A stretch of DNA of 64,000 nt from Alphaproteobacteria bacterium. GTDB lineage: Bacteria > Pseudomonadota > Alphaproteobacteria > RF32 > CAG-239. The stretch spans positions 1 to 64,000 of the forward strand of contig JAFSUB010000024.1 of the NCBI GenBank assembly GCA_017445475.1. Reading direction: 5' to 3'. Positions 35,336 through 44,736 of this stretch are shown piece by piece; the stretch's first letter is position 1, and every line of letters begins with the position of its first letter. The position numbers were made by a program, and so were the translations under genes. The notes under the pieces were generated by a model. The model was not told the DNA's origin. It saw nothing but the letters and a program-made list of their open reading frames with translations, and ran no database searches.

Positions 35336-35764
35336 TTAACTCCATTTGCACTCTTGTTTTAACATTCCCATAACATAACAATTTTCGCCGTTATCTCGAT
35401 ATTTTCGAAGCAATCCTTCTTTAACAAAACCAAGTCTTAAACACATATCAAGGCTCTTTTTATTGCTCTCTGAAACAAACACAGAGCATCTTTGAGCGCC
35501 TATTAAACCAAACACAACACCAAAAACATATTTAAGCACATGACGCTTTGCCCAATTTGGCGTTGTTGTGTATATTGTCAGCCAACAATCCCTTTGCGGT
35601 CTGATGTCGTTTATTAACACGCCGCCGATTAACGCGTCGCTTTTATAAATGCCAATCGCTAAACTTGGCATATATTCTTCAACGCTATCGCCTAAACCGT
35701 CAGCCACAAACTTTAAGACCGTGCCGGTTGAATCTGCCCTACACAATACCTGTTCCTTGCTCAT
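35336..35764 (-). CDS. GNAT-family acetyltransferase in the virion operon
   Basis: The protein has about 142 residues. It contains IGGVLINDIRPQRDCWLTIYTT, then a central helix, then NKKSLDMCLRLGFVKEGLLRKY, which is the acetyl-CoA-binding end of a GNAT domain. The start is uncertain: ATGs at 35764 and 35782 overlap the end of the preceding gene, and neither has a strong Shine-Dalgarno site. GNAT proteins in this position are widespread in podovirus genomes; their target is unknown. Confidence 0.65.
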   Translation of the reverse strand: MSKEQVLCRADSTGTVLKFVADGLGDSVEEYMPSLAIGIYKSDALIGGVLINDIRPQRDCWLTIYTTTPNWAKRHVLKYVFGVVFGLIGAQRCSVFVSESNKKSLDMCLRLGFVKEGLLRKYRDNGENCYVMGMLKQECKWS

Positions 35765-37307
35765 ATCTGATGCCAGTTTCATACCAACCAACCAACAATC
35801 CCCTCGTCTTTGTCTTAAACACAACACTTGCTTTCACACCTGCGGCCGAGTGCATAATCCACCCCGAATTGATGTCGTTTGCTTTGTCAGCGCTCCAATA
35901 AACACCCTTCAAATCCCAGCTTGCAGCCCACTGTCTTGTGTTCCATTTTGTGCCGTTTGAATATCCGACAGATGTAAAAAACTTCTCTTTTCTCTCTCGA
36001 TAATCCATATTCACATAAACCAAAAGGCTATAAGGCGCAGATGATGCCGTGCGCGGATTAAGCAGCGAAATCTTTTTAAGTGCCGAGCTCGAAAAATCGT
36101 TATATGCCTGCTCAACAACGCCTTCAATTTCAATTCCGTTGTCCGAATATCCGTTGTCAAACTGAAAAACGCCGTCATCACCGCCAAAATAGATATTGCC
36201 ATCAAACAAACACCAACAAAAGGCGCGAATACCCGTAAATCGACACCAAGCTCCTGTTGCAACATTGATAACGTGTTGCTCAAACTGCTCACCTACCGGC
36301 ACATTGAAAATGCCATAGCCTTTTTTGTTGTAAATAACCGGTTGCCAACCTTGCCGCCAACTGTTTGTTGAAGTTCTGTTAATCACCAATCCTCTGATGT
36401 TGTCCGAAAATGCCACAATTGAATCACCGGCATTTGAAGCGGCAAGCGCCTTTGACATCGGAAAATATCCGTCTTGGCAAATGATAACAATATCGCCCTG
36501 ATATTTCATTGTGCACCGATAACCAATCGGCTTTGAAATCTTGTAGCTTCCTTTAAGCGTCCAGTTTGAAGCATCGTTCGGATTAGAGCCTGAATATACG
36601 AACACTTCACCTTCAGATGTGATGAATCCTGTGTAGTCATCAATTCCGGTTCCGCCATCAATCGTCCAGTTGACAACAGCCATAAGCTCGCCGCCCCATT
36701 TAGAAACCTGCGCCAAGTCAAAAGCGTTTAGCGTTCCTGAAATTGAGCCGGCAGTTGCCGCATACCACGCTTTTAATGTTCCTTTTTCCACGAACCACAG
36801 AAACTCTTTTGAAACCGAGCCTGAAACAATCTTTGTGTCTGTCAGGCCTGTTGCTGAAAAACCCCACGCGCCGATATGCGCATCACCGTTTCCGTCAATG
36901 TAATATGCTTGAGGCTGCTCAACACCATTCATAAAATAAAGGTAGTTTTTATATTGCACGGTCTGGCAATAGTCTTCCGTCAACGTCACACCCAAATCTT
37001 CCGGCTCGCTCGGTTTGGTCGAAACATCCCAAATCTTTCCGTTATAAACAGCAAACATAGCATTGTGCGAAGGATAATGATAGGCCGCCAAAGTCTTAAC
37101 AATCTTTCCTTGAGTGCCAAGTGTTGAATAAACCGTATAACCGGAGCGCAACTCAACCTTTGAATCGAGGGGAATATAGTTGTCCATTTCAATAGCAAAA
37201 AGAGGCTGCATAGCTGAAACCGGATCTTTTTTATTCAACCCCATAATGGGTGCCGGAAGCGTAACCTCTCTTGACTTAACAACACGATTTACCGCTAACA
37301 TTGACAT
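35739..37307 (-). CDS. Packaged-DNA stabilisation/tail accessory protein (P22 gp10-like position)
   Basis: This 522-residue beta-rich protein opens with SREVTLPAPIMGLNKKDPVSAMQPLFAIEMDNYIPLDSKVELRSGY, a start seen in phage proteins that close the head-tail joint. It is followed by many WD/propeller-like strands (IICQDGYFPMSKALAAS; NIYFGGDDGVFQFDNGY). The size is near that of P22 gp10 (472). I start at the ATG at 37307, which overlaps the preceding gene by 32 bases. Confidence 0.6.
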   Translation of the reverse strand: MSMLAVNRVVKSREVTLPAPIMGLNKKDPVSAMQPLFAIEMDNYIPLDSKVELRSGYTVYSTLGTQGKIVKTLAAYHYPSHNAMFAVYNGKIWDVSTKPSEPEDLGVTLTEDYCQTVQYKNYLYFMNGVEQPQAYYIDGNGDAHIGAWGFSATGLTDTKIVSGSVSKEFLWFVEKGTLKAWYAATAGSISGTLNAFDLAQVSKWGGELMAVVNWTIDGGTGIDDYTGFITSEGEVFVYSGSNPNDASNWTLKGSYKISKPIGYRCTMKYQGDIVIICQDGYFPMSKALAASNAGDSIVAFSDNIRGLVINRTSTNSWRQGWQPVIYNKKGYGIFNVPVGEQFEQHVINVATGAWCRFTGIRAFCWCLFDGNIYFGGDDGVFQFDNGYSDNGIEIEGVVEQAYNDFSSSALKKISLLNPRTASSAPYSLLVYVNMDYRERKEKFFTSVGYSNGTKWNTRQWAASWDLKGVYWSADKANDINSGWIMHSAAGVKASVVFKTKTRGLLVGWYETGIRYEQGTGIV

Positions 37308-37998
37308 CAACAATCACTCCATCACCATCGTCAAACAAACCGACAACACTGTTCAACTTAATGTCGCCGGCTGCTTTTGTGCAAGCATAGCTCTTTTCCA
37401 GTTCTCTTTGATATTCGTTATACTCTTCTGCATAATCCAAACCCGAACGCTTGTTAAAACGCCAAATAATTCCAAGCTTGACAAGATATTCATCAAACAC
37501 CGGAATGTCTGAATCAGATGTAATTCGAGGCTTTGGCTCGCCTGATTTTGCGTCATAGCAAACGGCGTTTGACTTGTAAGTAAAATGAAACTTAATATTT
37601 CCGACATCTTTTAAGAACTTAATTTTGTTCCCCTGAATCTTGAATAATATGTCAATTTCAGGCGTGTGAAACTGTTTTAACCTTGCCCATTTTTCCTCTG
37701 ATATAGCGCCAATAACAAAACGCATGTTGTCTTTCATATACAGCGTTTCGCCGACAAGCGAATAAAAGTCAGGCACGATGTTGTCAATTAGATATTCTTT
37801 TTGCCCCTCATATGTCACAAACGAAGCGTCACGCGTGATTTGTTGCCACTCGGCGTGTCTCATTAAGCTTGATAAGGTCGATTTAACAACAGAGGCAAAC
37901 AACTGGTCGTTTTGCACGCTTGAGTTAATCAGCGTTGTCGGTCTTTGAACCGCGCAAATATCAGCAGCATCTTGTGCAATGGTTAAAATATTCGTCAT
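37276..37998 (-). CDS. Head-completion/tail adaptor protein (P22 gp4-like position)
   Basis: This 240-residue protein has a helical N-terminus (LTIAQDAADICAVQRPTTLINSS, ASVVKSTLSSLMRHAEWQQI) and a mixed C-terminus (EYLVKLGIIWRFNKRSGLDYAEEYNEYQRELEKSYA). This layout is common to podovirus adaptor proteins that attach below the portal. Overlaps on both sides indicate tight coupling. Confidence 0.6.
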   Translation of the reverse strand: MTNILTIAQDAADICAVQRPTTLINSSVQNDQLFASVVKSTLSSLMRHAEWQQITRDASFVTYEGQKEYLIDNIVPDFYSLVGETLYMKDNMRFVIGAISEEKWARLKQFHTPEIDILFKIQGNKIKFLKDVGNIKFHFTYKSNAVCYDAKSGEPKPRITSDSDIPVFDEYLVKLGIIWRFNKRSGLDYAEEYNEYQRELEKSYACTKAAGDIKLNSVVGLFDDGDGVIVDVNVSGKSCC

Positions 37999-38528
37999 TT
38001 CTGTAAAGCCTTCAATTCATCTTCAAGTTTTGCAATTTTCTCTTTTAGTCTTGCGTTTTCTTCTTCATATTTTTTAATAACGGCGTTATCTTTTGACATC
38101 TCTAAAAACTTCACGGCACATTTTTTCTCGTCCGTTAAGTTAAGTGCCTTTGCCTGATCGTCTGTGATGTTTGCCAAATCTTCAACCGTGCAAATGCCGC
38201 GCAGGTTGCAAGCCTCGATTTGCGGTGCCGATAAAAAGGCAAACTGATTAAGCGGCGTGCCGGTTTTCATCTTTTCTTTTTTAGCCTGATAAAAAGCATA
38301 TTCTTGAGCAAAACGCCTTAAATCGTTGTCATCAGCCGCACGGTCTGTTATATCCGCACAACCCCTCATTCTTATCTCAATATAAAGTCTTTCTTTATAC
38401 TCGGGCAATCCGCTTTCCAGCATTACGCCTGTCTTAACGAATTTCGGATAAAATCTTGCAAAAACGCCTTCATCTTTGCCACGTCTTTGAATCATATTGT
38501 TAAAAATTGCAAAATCAAAATCTTCCAT
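37995..38528 (-). CDS. Hypothetical virion-operon protein with C-terminal coiled coil
   Basis: The protein has 177 residues. The N-terminus may be an adaptor-like domain (FARFYPKFVKTGVMLESGLPEYKERLYIEIRMRG). Residues about 125-177 form a coiled coil (KKYEEENARLKEKIAKLEDELKAL). It is between the coat gene and the adaptor gene and starts after a terminator-like hairpin. Confidence 0.55.
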   Translation of the reverse strand: MEDFDFAIFNNMIQRRGKDEGVFARFYPKFVKTGVMLESGLPEYKERLYIEIRMRGCADITDRAADDNDLRRFAQEYAFYQAKKEKMKTGTPLNQFAFLSAPQIEACNLRGICTVEDLANITDDQAKALNLTDEKKCAVKFLEMSKDNAVIKKYEEENARLKEKIAKLEDELKALQK

Positions 38529-38550
38529 TTCTTAAGTCTCCTTTTTTAGT

Positions 38551-38574
38551 AAAAGGGGCGAGTTTCCCCGCCCC
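38551..38574 (-). terminator. Weak terminator after the coat gene
   Basis: GGGGCG (38555-38560) pairs with CGCCCC (38569-38574) around an 8-base loop, followed on the minus strand by TTTTACT. It lies 9 bases past the coat protein stop codon. Partial terminators here are often used to make coat mRNA more abundant than distal genes. Confidence 0.5.
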
Positions 38575-38582
38575 AGATTATG

Positions 38583-39584
38583 TTAGCTTGCGCTTGTCGG
38601 TGTAACGTAGTCAACAAGAACACCCTGTAATTCAGCGTTGTTCATTGTAAGGTTACCAGCCCAACCAATGATGGCGAAAACAGCATCTTGGTTAATGGCA
38701 ACACGGTTTCTGTCACCAATCAATCTGAAGTCACGGTCTTTGTGCGGACGCAATTTCAAATATTTTGTGTTCAAGAAATACATGTGGCCTTCAGGGCAAT
38801 ATCCACCCATACCGCCGTCATAAATCACATCAGAGCCTTTGAATTTAAGGTTTTGGAAGCCTGCATCAGCAAGTTCAGAGTTCACAAAACGTTGTTGAGC
38901 AACGAGTGAACCTTCATACAAAGAATAAAGCGTATCGTCAGCGACAATCAAGTCCGGACGATCTGTTCCGCGTGAACATTTCAAATAAAGTGTGTTCATC
39001 GCGCCGTAGATTGTAGCGGTTGTGAGTTTATCAGCGGCGGTTGCTTTAACGTCTGCTTGGTTGCGCCAAAATTCGTTTCCTGATGTTGCGCGGTTAATAC
39101 CACCAACCGTTCCGGTTGTCGGGTCATCAGCCACCAAAGCCTTTAAGCCGGTAAGCTGTTTACCGCTTGAGCCTGTGCCGTCTGAATAGATGCCTGCGCT
39201 CATTTGGTTGCGGAGTGTCGTTTCAGCGTTGCTGATTTTGGCTTCAAACAAGTCAATCACGCGTTCTTCACCGCTGTTTTGCAACAATTCTTCACCTGAA
39301 ATGCCAACCGGAGCGGCAAGGAGTTTCCAAGCATACTCGGCAGCCGAGAAAACTTCGGGGTTGGTGAAAGAAATTGTGTCATATCCTGAATACCAAGTGT
39401 AATCAGATTCGCCGTAAGCCAATTCTTCAACGATTTTAGAACCGCCGGAAACTGTTTTACGGTTGCCTCTTTTATCCAAACGGTATAAAAGGGCGTTGTT
39501 TTTAGAAACGTTATCAGCCAAAGTCTTTGTTCTTGATTCAAGAGTTATGGCTAACACGTTGCTGAAATTAGCATTTACTGTCAT
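38583..39584 (-). CDS. Major capsid protein
   Basis: This 333-residue protein has the length and order of an HK97-fold coat protein: it follows the scaffold gene by 6 bases. Internal sequence fits (E-loop-like region about residues 40-75; ATIYGAMNTLYLKCSRGTDRPDLIVADDTLYSLYEGSL; GSDVIYDGGMGGYCPEGHMYFLNTKYLKL). It is among the best-conserved genes of this prophage type. Confidence 0.8.
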   Translation of the reverse strand: MTVNANFSNVLAITLESRTKTLADNVSKNNALLYRLDKRGNRKTVSGGSKIVEELAYGESDYTWYSGYDTISFTNPEVFSAAEYAWKLLAAPVGISGEELLQNSGEERVIDLFEAKISNAETTLRNQMSAGIYSDGTGSSGKQLTGLKALVADDPTTGTVGGINRATSGNEFWRNQADVKATAADKLTTATIYGAMNTLYLKCSRGTDRPDLIVADDTLYSLYEGSLVAQQRFVNSELADAGFQNLKFKGSDVIYDGGMGGYCPEGHMYFLNTKYLKLRPHKDRDFRLIGDRNRVAINQDAVFAIIGWAGNLTMNNAELQGVLVDYVTPTSAS

Positions 39585-39590
39585 ATTAAA

Positions 39591-40448
39591 TTACTCCATG
39601 AATTTTTTATAGTTACGTTCCAATTCTTCACGTAAAGTAAGTTCACGGGGTGCCGGTTCAGATTTTGACGAAGGGTCAAAAGCAGCCTTTTTAGACTTTT
39701 CCGCAACCGTTGCTTTTTCTTGAACGGTAGCACCGGCTTTTTCGGCAATAATCTTATCTCTAACGCTTTCAACACGCCAAACGGCTTGATTGTAAGCATC
39801 CTCTAAATTATTTGCCAATCCGGCTTTTAACAAGGCAATCATTTCGGGGCGCACTTCTTCTAAATAAGTGTGCTTTAATGCGCCTTTATCGTCTTTGGCG
39901 TTTACGAACTCGTTATATTCTTGAGCCGTCTTTGCCTGACGTTCAGAGTCTAAATACTTTTGCTGTTCGCTAATCATCTGTGACAACGCCGTCACTTGCT
40001 TTTGTAAAGCGTTATCTTGTGAGCTGTCATCAATGCCGAAGTTTTGTTTTAATAAGTTAATCGTTGCCGCAGGATCTTTGTGCAGGGCATCTGAAATCAT
40101 CACAAGGTCATTTAAATAAGCTTGTGCGTTTTCATACCCCTCGCCTGTTAAGGCATCCTTGCGATCTGTGTATAACTTATCAACCCAAGAGTATTGATTT
40201 CTAGCTCTTGAAAGACCTTGTTCAAACTGCTTTTCACGGTCAGCCAAATATTTTTGGTTTTCGTGAGGAAGCGTTGCAAACCAGTCTTTCGCTTCTTTGG
40301 TGTAGCTATTCGGTGCGTTAATAACTTCAACAGGCTCAGCTGTCGCCGTTTCGTTAGTTTCACTTGTTGCCACATCTTGAGGCTCTGTGCTTTGAGATTG
40401 TATCTCTGAAGACATTGCCTGCTCGATTTGTTGTCTCAAATCAGTCAT
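39591..40448 (-). CDS. Scaffolding protein
   Basis: This 285-residue, strongly hydrophilic, helical protein has a disordered N-terminus (Ser/Glu/Thr-rich, residues 1-45). The central coiled coil (ALQKQVTALSQMISEQQKYLDSERQA) and a basic C-terminus are typical of scaffolds, whose C-terminus docks to coat. It lies directly upstream of the coat gene. Confidence 0.7.
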   Translation of the reverse strand: MTDLRQQIEQAMSSEIQSQSTEPQDVATSETNETATAEPVEVINAPNSYTKEAKDWFATLPHENQKYLADREKQFEQGLSRARNQYSWVDKLYTDRKDALTGEGYENAQAYLNDLVMISDALHKDPAATINLLKQNFGIDDSSQDNALQKQVTALSQMISEQQKYLDSERQAKTAQEYNEFVNAKDDKGALKHTYLEEVRPEMIALLKAGLANNLEDAYNQAVWRVESVRDKIIAEKAGATVQEKATVAEKSKKAAFDPSSKSEPAPRELTLREELERNYKKFME

Positions 40449-40653
40449 TTGTCCATATTTCCTTTTTTAAGTTGTAAATGAAGTCAGAGCGGAGTTTTTC
40501 CCTCTGCGCTTTTTTATCAAAACAGCGTTTGTTTTTGAAAAACGAATCGCTGTAATCACTTGCCAAAGCAGAACCACTTTCGGAAATATACCGTTCAACA
40601 TCTTGAACGCTTTCCGCCATTGTTCCGTCAGGCAATTGAAACTCTCTAAACAT
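40441..40653 (-). CDS. Hypothetical small phage protein
   Basis: This 70-residue, mostly helical, charged protein (DVERYISESGSALASDYSDSFFKNKRCF) overlaps the Stealth-like gene upstream by 8 bases and scaffold by 8 bases. No family recognised. Confidence 0.55.
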   Translation of the reverse strand: MFREFQLPDGTMAESVQDVERYISESGSALASDYSDSFFKNKRCFDKKAQREKLRSDFIYNLKKEIWTND

Positions 40654-41308
40654 CTTCTTTTTCCCATTTTGAAGGTTGCGGGAATAACTCTTTTAATTCT
40701 TTTAGCGCATCATCTTGAAGCCAGCTTCTTGATGACCAACACTTTGTCGTGCCGCCTTTGAACTCATCGCCTTTGTTGTCGTTGACCTTTCGTGCGCCTT
40801 TGACATATAAGTTTCCGTATAAACACCGCGCCGAAACAGGCGTTTTATAAAACTTCTCTAATTCTAGGTATTTTTTTCCCTCAATTCTAATCGGGCAATG
40901 AACGCCAAAGTGCTTTGTCGGCTTTCCTATGCTCTCTAAAACCTTTCGCGTATTTGCCACAACCGAACCGTATTTTTGCGTGCTGTCTTGAGGTATTTCG
41001 CCCCTGTGGTAAAACGGATAAGTTTTAGCATCAAACTCATCCGTCATAAAAAAGTCATCGTTCATCAGCAAGAACTCGTCAGAGATTCCGGCTTTAATGG
41101 CGGTTTTTGTCTTTTCAAAGGCGTTTTTCCACCACTCGAACTTATCCTCAACCCAAATATACTCGACATTTTTAATAAATTCCGGCTTGTTGCCCACTAA
41201 AAAAACACGGTCAATATTTTTACCGTGTTTCTCTAGTGATCTTAAACTCAAACGAAGCTCAATGTTTTGCCTCATCGATCCAGCACCGATGTAATATAAA
41301 ACATCCAT
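40646..41308 (-). CDS. Stealth CR2-like glycosyltransferase/phosphotransferase
   Basis: This 220-residue protein matches the core of Stealth-type enzymes: ELRLSLRSLEKHGKNIDRVF (residues 17-36), a following LVGNKPEF, and the acidic motif FLLMNDDFFM (Asp84 and Asp85) that binds the metal-nucleotide. Stealth proteins are hexose-1-phosphate transferases that build capsules. Here only the central region is present, without the N-terminal CR1 and C-terminal CR4 parts. Its site between portal and scaffold genes in a coupled operon suggests that it is made during virion assembly. Modification of virions or of host surface polymer is plausible; the substrate is unknown. Confidence 0.65.
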   Translation of the reverse strand: MDVLYYIGAGSMRQNIELRLSLRSLEKHGKNIDRVFLVGNKPEFIKNVEYIWVEDKFEWWKNAFEKTKTAIKAGISDEFLLMNDDFFMTDEFDAKTYPFYHRGEIPQDSTQKYGSVVANTRKVLESIGKPTKHFGVHCPIRIEGKKYLELEKFYKTPVSARCLYGNLYVKGARKVNDNKGDEFKGGTTKCWSSRSWLQDDALKELKELFPQPSKWEKEDV

Positions 41309-43194
41309 TAAAACGCCCCTACAAATCCGGTTGTGATGTTCTCATTCGTCTGCCCCTGCCGAGCAAGTTCTTCTTTTTTCAAAGCAAACTGCATCTCGGC
41401 TTCTTTGTTTGCCATCATAACCTTGTTGTCCTCAATCTGCTTTTTGAGTTGAACTTCCTGCTCTTTAATGGCATTTGCCTCTTGCTTGACTTGAAACTCA
41501 TTTGCGTTCTTAACTTGGTCGGCCTGCGCTCTCATCATATCGGCTTGAGCTCTAACCATATCCGGATTTTCTTCCACATCGCTTGGCTGTGCAAGCTCGG
41601 CCTCAATTCTTTGGAATGTTTCATCAATCGCTGCCGTAAATTGTCTTGTGTTCGGTAAAGTCACCACAACGCTTTCAATCATTTGTTTATACAAACCGAG
41701 CAACGCCGGTTGTGCAGAAATAACCTGAAAAGCCGAAGTTACCATTTCGTGAATGGTCTTAACCGCACTTAATGTCTGTTCGGCTTCTTCACTTTGAACA
41801 AATGAAGTGTCCGTTTCAATTCCTAAAACAAGGTTCCTTAATTTGTCCTGTTTTAAGAGTGCCACTGCCGCCTTTAAAACTTCCGGTGCGGTGTCGGGAG
41901 CAGCATATTGTGCCAACAAATCAGGCGTGAACATCTCACAAATAATTTCAGCCTTAATTTTTAAGATGTTTGTTAAAAATCTCTGAAAATCGTTTTGCCT
42001 GTCCTGATTGCGAAGTGTGCCGAAGTTCGTCTTTTTCGTAACAGCCGTTGCCGTCTCGTTCGGGTCAGAATTGCCGCGCATAATGTCAGAAACGCCGGTT
42101 ATTTCATAAATGGCGCTAATAAGCTGTGCCCTGCGTTCTGCTAAAGCCTGCAACGCTTCGATATACTGCCCAATCGGCATAAAACCGACAAAGCCGTCAA
42201 TACCGCCCTTTTCGCGTATCTTTTGAAAGTCCGAAACCTGAATTAAGGTCACATCCTTTGAAAGCAGGTTTGCAAGTTCGGGGAAACTTCCGTCATAAGC
42301 ACCTGAAACCTTTAGGGCTTGCATCGTGAGCTTCATTCTCGCATTAACGCCGTCAAGCTCATCTAGCTGGCACTTAATCTCGGAATAATCCGGAACCGGA
42401 ATCAACCCCTTATTTGCCAATGTCGCAAAAACAGGCTTTGCAAACGGGTAAAATCCGTCGATCTTCAAAACATCTTCATCAACCCTTAAAAACTCGTCTT
42501 TGACTTCGGGTGAAATATATAAAATGCGCCCGTCTTTCTTATCCCATACGCGCCAAACAACCGCTTCGTCCTCAAGTTCTTTTTCATCGCCTTTGGATAG
42601 GATTCTGTCGGCAAATTCTTCGCCAAACTGGTCGATAACCTCGCGCTTTGTCATCTTGATTTCTTGACCAACCCAAGCGCAATCTTCCCATACGTCAACG
42701 TTTTGCGTATCAAAAATAAGCTTTTCAGGGTTTATGTAAGTCGTTTCAACCTTTGCGCTGTCTAAAACATCGGCCTCAACGATAATGGTGTTGCCCATTT
42801 CATCAACGCTCACCGTTTCCACCGTCTTAAAGGTCGGCACATACTTTTCATAAGTCAACCCCAAACCTGAAAGCAAATAGTCATTTCGTGCATATTTAAT
42901 TACGCCGTCAAAGTCTTGGCTTTCCAAATTCGCACAAAGTGCTTTCTCTAAAATATGGCAAGCAGCATCTTCAACGGGGTTTGCAACCTTTGACTTTCTT
43001 TCAACATACGGAACGGGTGCCTTAAAATAAATAAAAGGCTTTAATGTCTCAATAGAAGACCAAAATATGTTTTGCTTGTTAGACTTCTTCTCATTAAGGT
43101 AATAATCCCGAATATCTTTAATAAGATCGTGGTATTTTTGCCACTCTTTCTCTGATTTCGAAATCTTATTTAGCCACTTTGAAACTTCACTCAT
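41308..43194 (-). CDS. Portal protein (P22-like)
   Basis: The protein has 628 residues and forms the dodecameric portal through which DNA enters and leaves the head. It has the P22-type layout: N-terminal helices and FWSSIETLKPFIYFKAPVPYVERK, a wing region, a stem, and a long C-terminal helical barrel (DVEENPDMVRAQADMMRAQADQVKNANEFQVKQ, about residues 540-615). Its length and order after terminase fit. The start at 43194 overlaps the GroES-like gene by 8 bases. Confidence 0.82.
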   Translation of the reverse strand: MSEVSKWLNKISKSEKEWQKYHDLIKDIRDYYLNEKKSNKQNIFWSSIETLKPFIYFKAPVPYVERKSKVANPVEDAACHILEKALCANLESQDFDGVIKYARNDYLLSGLGLTYEKYVPTFKTVETVSVDEMGNTIIVEADVLDSAKVETTYINPEKLIFDTQNVDVWEDCAWVGQEIKMTKREVIDQFGEEFADRILSKGDEKELEDEAVVWRVWDKKDGRILYISPEVKDEFLRVDEDVLKIDGFYPFAKPVFATLANKGLIPVPDYSEIKCQLDELDGVNARMKLTMQALKVSGAYDGSFPELANLLSKDVTLIQVSDFQKIREKGGIDGFVGFMPIGQYIEALQALAERRAQLISAIYEITGVSDIMRGNSDPNETATAVTKKTNFGTLRNQDRQNDFQRFLTNILKIKAEIICEMFTPDLLAQYAAPDTAPEVLKAAVALLKQDKLRNLVLGIETDTSFVQSEEAEQTLSAVKTIHEMVTSAFQVISAQPALLGLYKQMIESVVVTLPNTRQFTAAIDETFQRIEAELAQPSDVEENPDMVRAQADMMRAQADQVKNANEFQVKQEANAIKEQEVQLKKQIEDNKVMMANKEAEMQFALKKEELARQGQTNENITTGFVGAF

Positions 43195-43423
43195 CTTCAA
43201 TTTTTCCTAAAAGGTAACTCTCTCTGACGGCAACCAAACCGTCAAGCGCAGGTAAATCCGCCCAGTCATAAAAAATCACATGGTCGCCAACCGATACGGC
43301 TTTCACATCTTCGCCAACCGATTGAACGATACCGCTTTTTGTTCTTTCGGTGCTTTCAATAATAATTGCACCGGCTTTTTTCTCGTCAGGTTTAATAAAA
43401 ACCCTGTCCATAATCGCTTTCAT
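43187..43423 (-). CDS. Phage-encoded GroES-like co-chaperonin
   Basis: This 78-residue protein has the Cpn10 pattern: MKAIMDRVFIKPDEKKAGAI at the N-terminus, then SGIVQSVGEDVKAVSVGDHVIFYDW, and the C-terminal RESYLLGKIED. It is a little shorter than GroES (97), with a shortened mobile loop around residues 18-30. Some phages, such as T4 with gp31, encode their own co-chaperonin to fold coat protein in host GroEL. The start overlaps the terminase stop codon in TAATG. The position between terminase and portal supports a role in capsid assembly. Confidence 0.78.
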   Translation of the reverse strand: MKAIMDRVFIKPDEKKAGAIIIESTERTKSGIVQSVGEDVKAVSVGDHVIFYDWADLPALDGLVAVRESYLLGKIEDE

Positions 43424-44736
43424 TACCAACTTGTCTCCATGGTTGTTTTGAATAAACTCTCGATTGTATTGTTTTCAATGCCGACCATCTTTGTTTTGCC
43501 GTCATCATAAACCGGCTCGGCAAATGTCAGCACAAACGCATCTGCCTTGTCAGGCGACCGACCGATTCGCTCTTTAACTTTGTCTTTGCTCTCAAGCTGC
43601 AACCTGCCTTTGTTGTCATACGCCTTTGAAACGCTGCAAAGGTCATCTAACAATTCGTCATTATCGACCAGCTGAACAGGCGCATCCGATTTAAGCCACT
43701 CATTTGCAAGCGCCCACATTTCCGCACGCTTGTTAAAATACCTATCGTCGTTGATGGCCCTGCCGCCGAAGTTCACGCCACGAACGCACTTAAAACCTCT
43801 GTCTTTTAAGATGTCATAAACACCGGCTCCGTTGTTTCCCAAATCTAAAAACACTCGTGCCGGTTTAAGCTCTTGAATAACATTTGTTATCTTGTTTGCG
43901 ACCTCAACCGTGCTTAATTTTTCAAGTTCTTCTATTTTGAAGCACCAACGCCCGCGCCGATAACATAAAACCGTCTTGTCATCACCAAAGCGGGCAATAT
44001 CAACACCAACAATTAAAGGTGATGTCGTATGCCCTATTTTATATTCTTGCGCTTTCCTAACATCCTTTGCGTTAATTAACTTGTTTGAGCCTTGAGCCAC
44101 CGGCGCACCAAGCCAAATATGATCATAATCTTCCGGTGATGTCTCTTTGCACTTCTCTGCAAGATATTTCATCTCTTCAGGACAGTGCGGATTGTCATAA
44201 TAGTTAACCTTGCAAACAAACGTTCTTTCGTCAGGATTTGCCGCAACAGCCTTCCAAATCGGATCGTTTTCTTCTTCACGGTTCATCGAAACCCATATCT
44301 CGCTGTTCGGCTTTCTGATTGTCGGGTTTAAGATGTCCCAGCTTGCTTTTCTAATAGATTGTCCTTCTTCTATCCAAACAACATCGACACCTTCTAAAGA
44401 CTTAATCTTTTGCGCATCTTGATCGCGCAATCCCTTAAAGATAAACGTTGAGCCGGTGACAATGTTTTCAATTCGGTCATCAAAAAACTTAAAGTCATCA
44501 AAGCCATAAAAACTTGCCCTGTCTTTTAAGAGCTGATAAACAGAATCTTTGATTGATTCCTGTATTTCACGCACGCAGGCAATTCTGCAGGTTGACATCC
44601 TTGCTTTTATAAGCAAACTATCCGCAAAGGCGTAACTCTTACCACCGGCACGACCGCCCCAATAGACCTTATATCTGAAATGTTCAGTTAGCAGAGGTTT
44701 GAACTTTGTCGGTATCGTAACCTTCACTCGTTCCAT
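43423..44736 (-). CDS. Terminase large subunit
   Basis: This 437-residue packaging motor has an ATPase domain with Walker A GGRAGGKS, Walker B VDVVWIEEG and the adjoining catalytic Glu. The C-terminal RNase H-like nuclease carries VGVDIARFGDD, a second acid in VFLDLGNNGAG, and DKADAF. This is the Terminase_3 (PBSX-like) family. I start at the ATG at 44736, which overlaps the small-subunit gene by 53 bases; a start at 44751 is possible. Confidence 0.93.
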   Translation of the reverse strand: MERVKVTIPTKFKPLLTEHFRYKVYWGGRAGGKSYAFADSLLIKARMSTCRIACVREIQESIKDSVYQLLKDRASFYGFDDFKFFDDRIENIVTGSTFIFKGLRDQDAQKIKSLEGVDVVWIEEGQSIRKASWDILNPTIRKPNSEIWVSMNREEENDPIWKAVAANPDERTFVCKVNYYDNPHCPEEMKYLAEKCKETSPEDYDHIWLGAPVAQGSNKLINAKDVRKAQEYKIGHTTSPLIVGVDIARFGDDKTVLCYRRGRWCFKIEELEKLSTVEVANKITNVIQELKPARVFLDLGNNGAGVYDILKDRGFKCVRGVNFGGRAINDDRYFNKRAEMWALANEWLKSDAPVQLVDNDELLDDLCSVSKAYDNKGRLQLESKDKVKERIGRSPDKADAFVLTFAEPVYDDGKTKMVGIENNTIESLFKTTMETSW

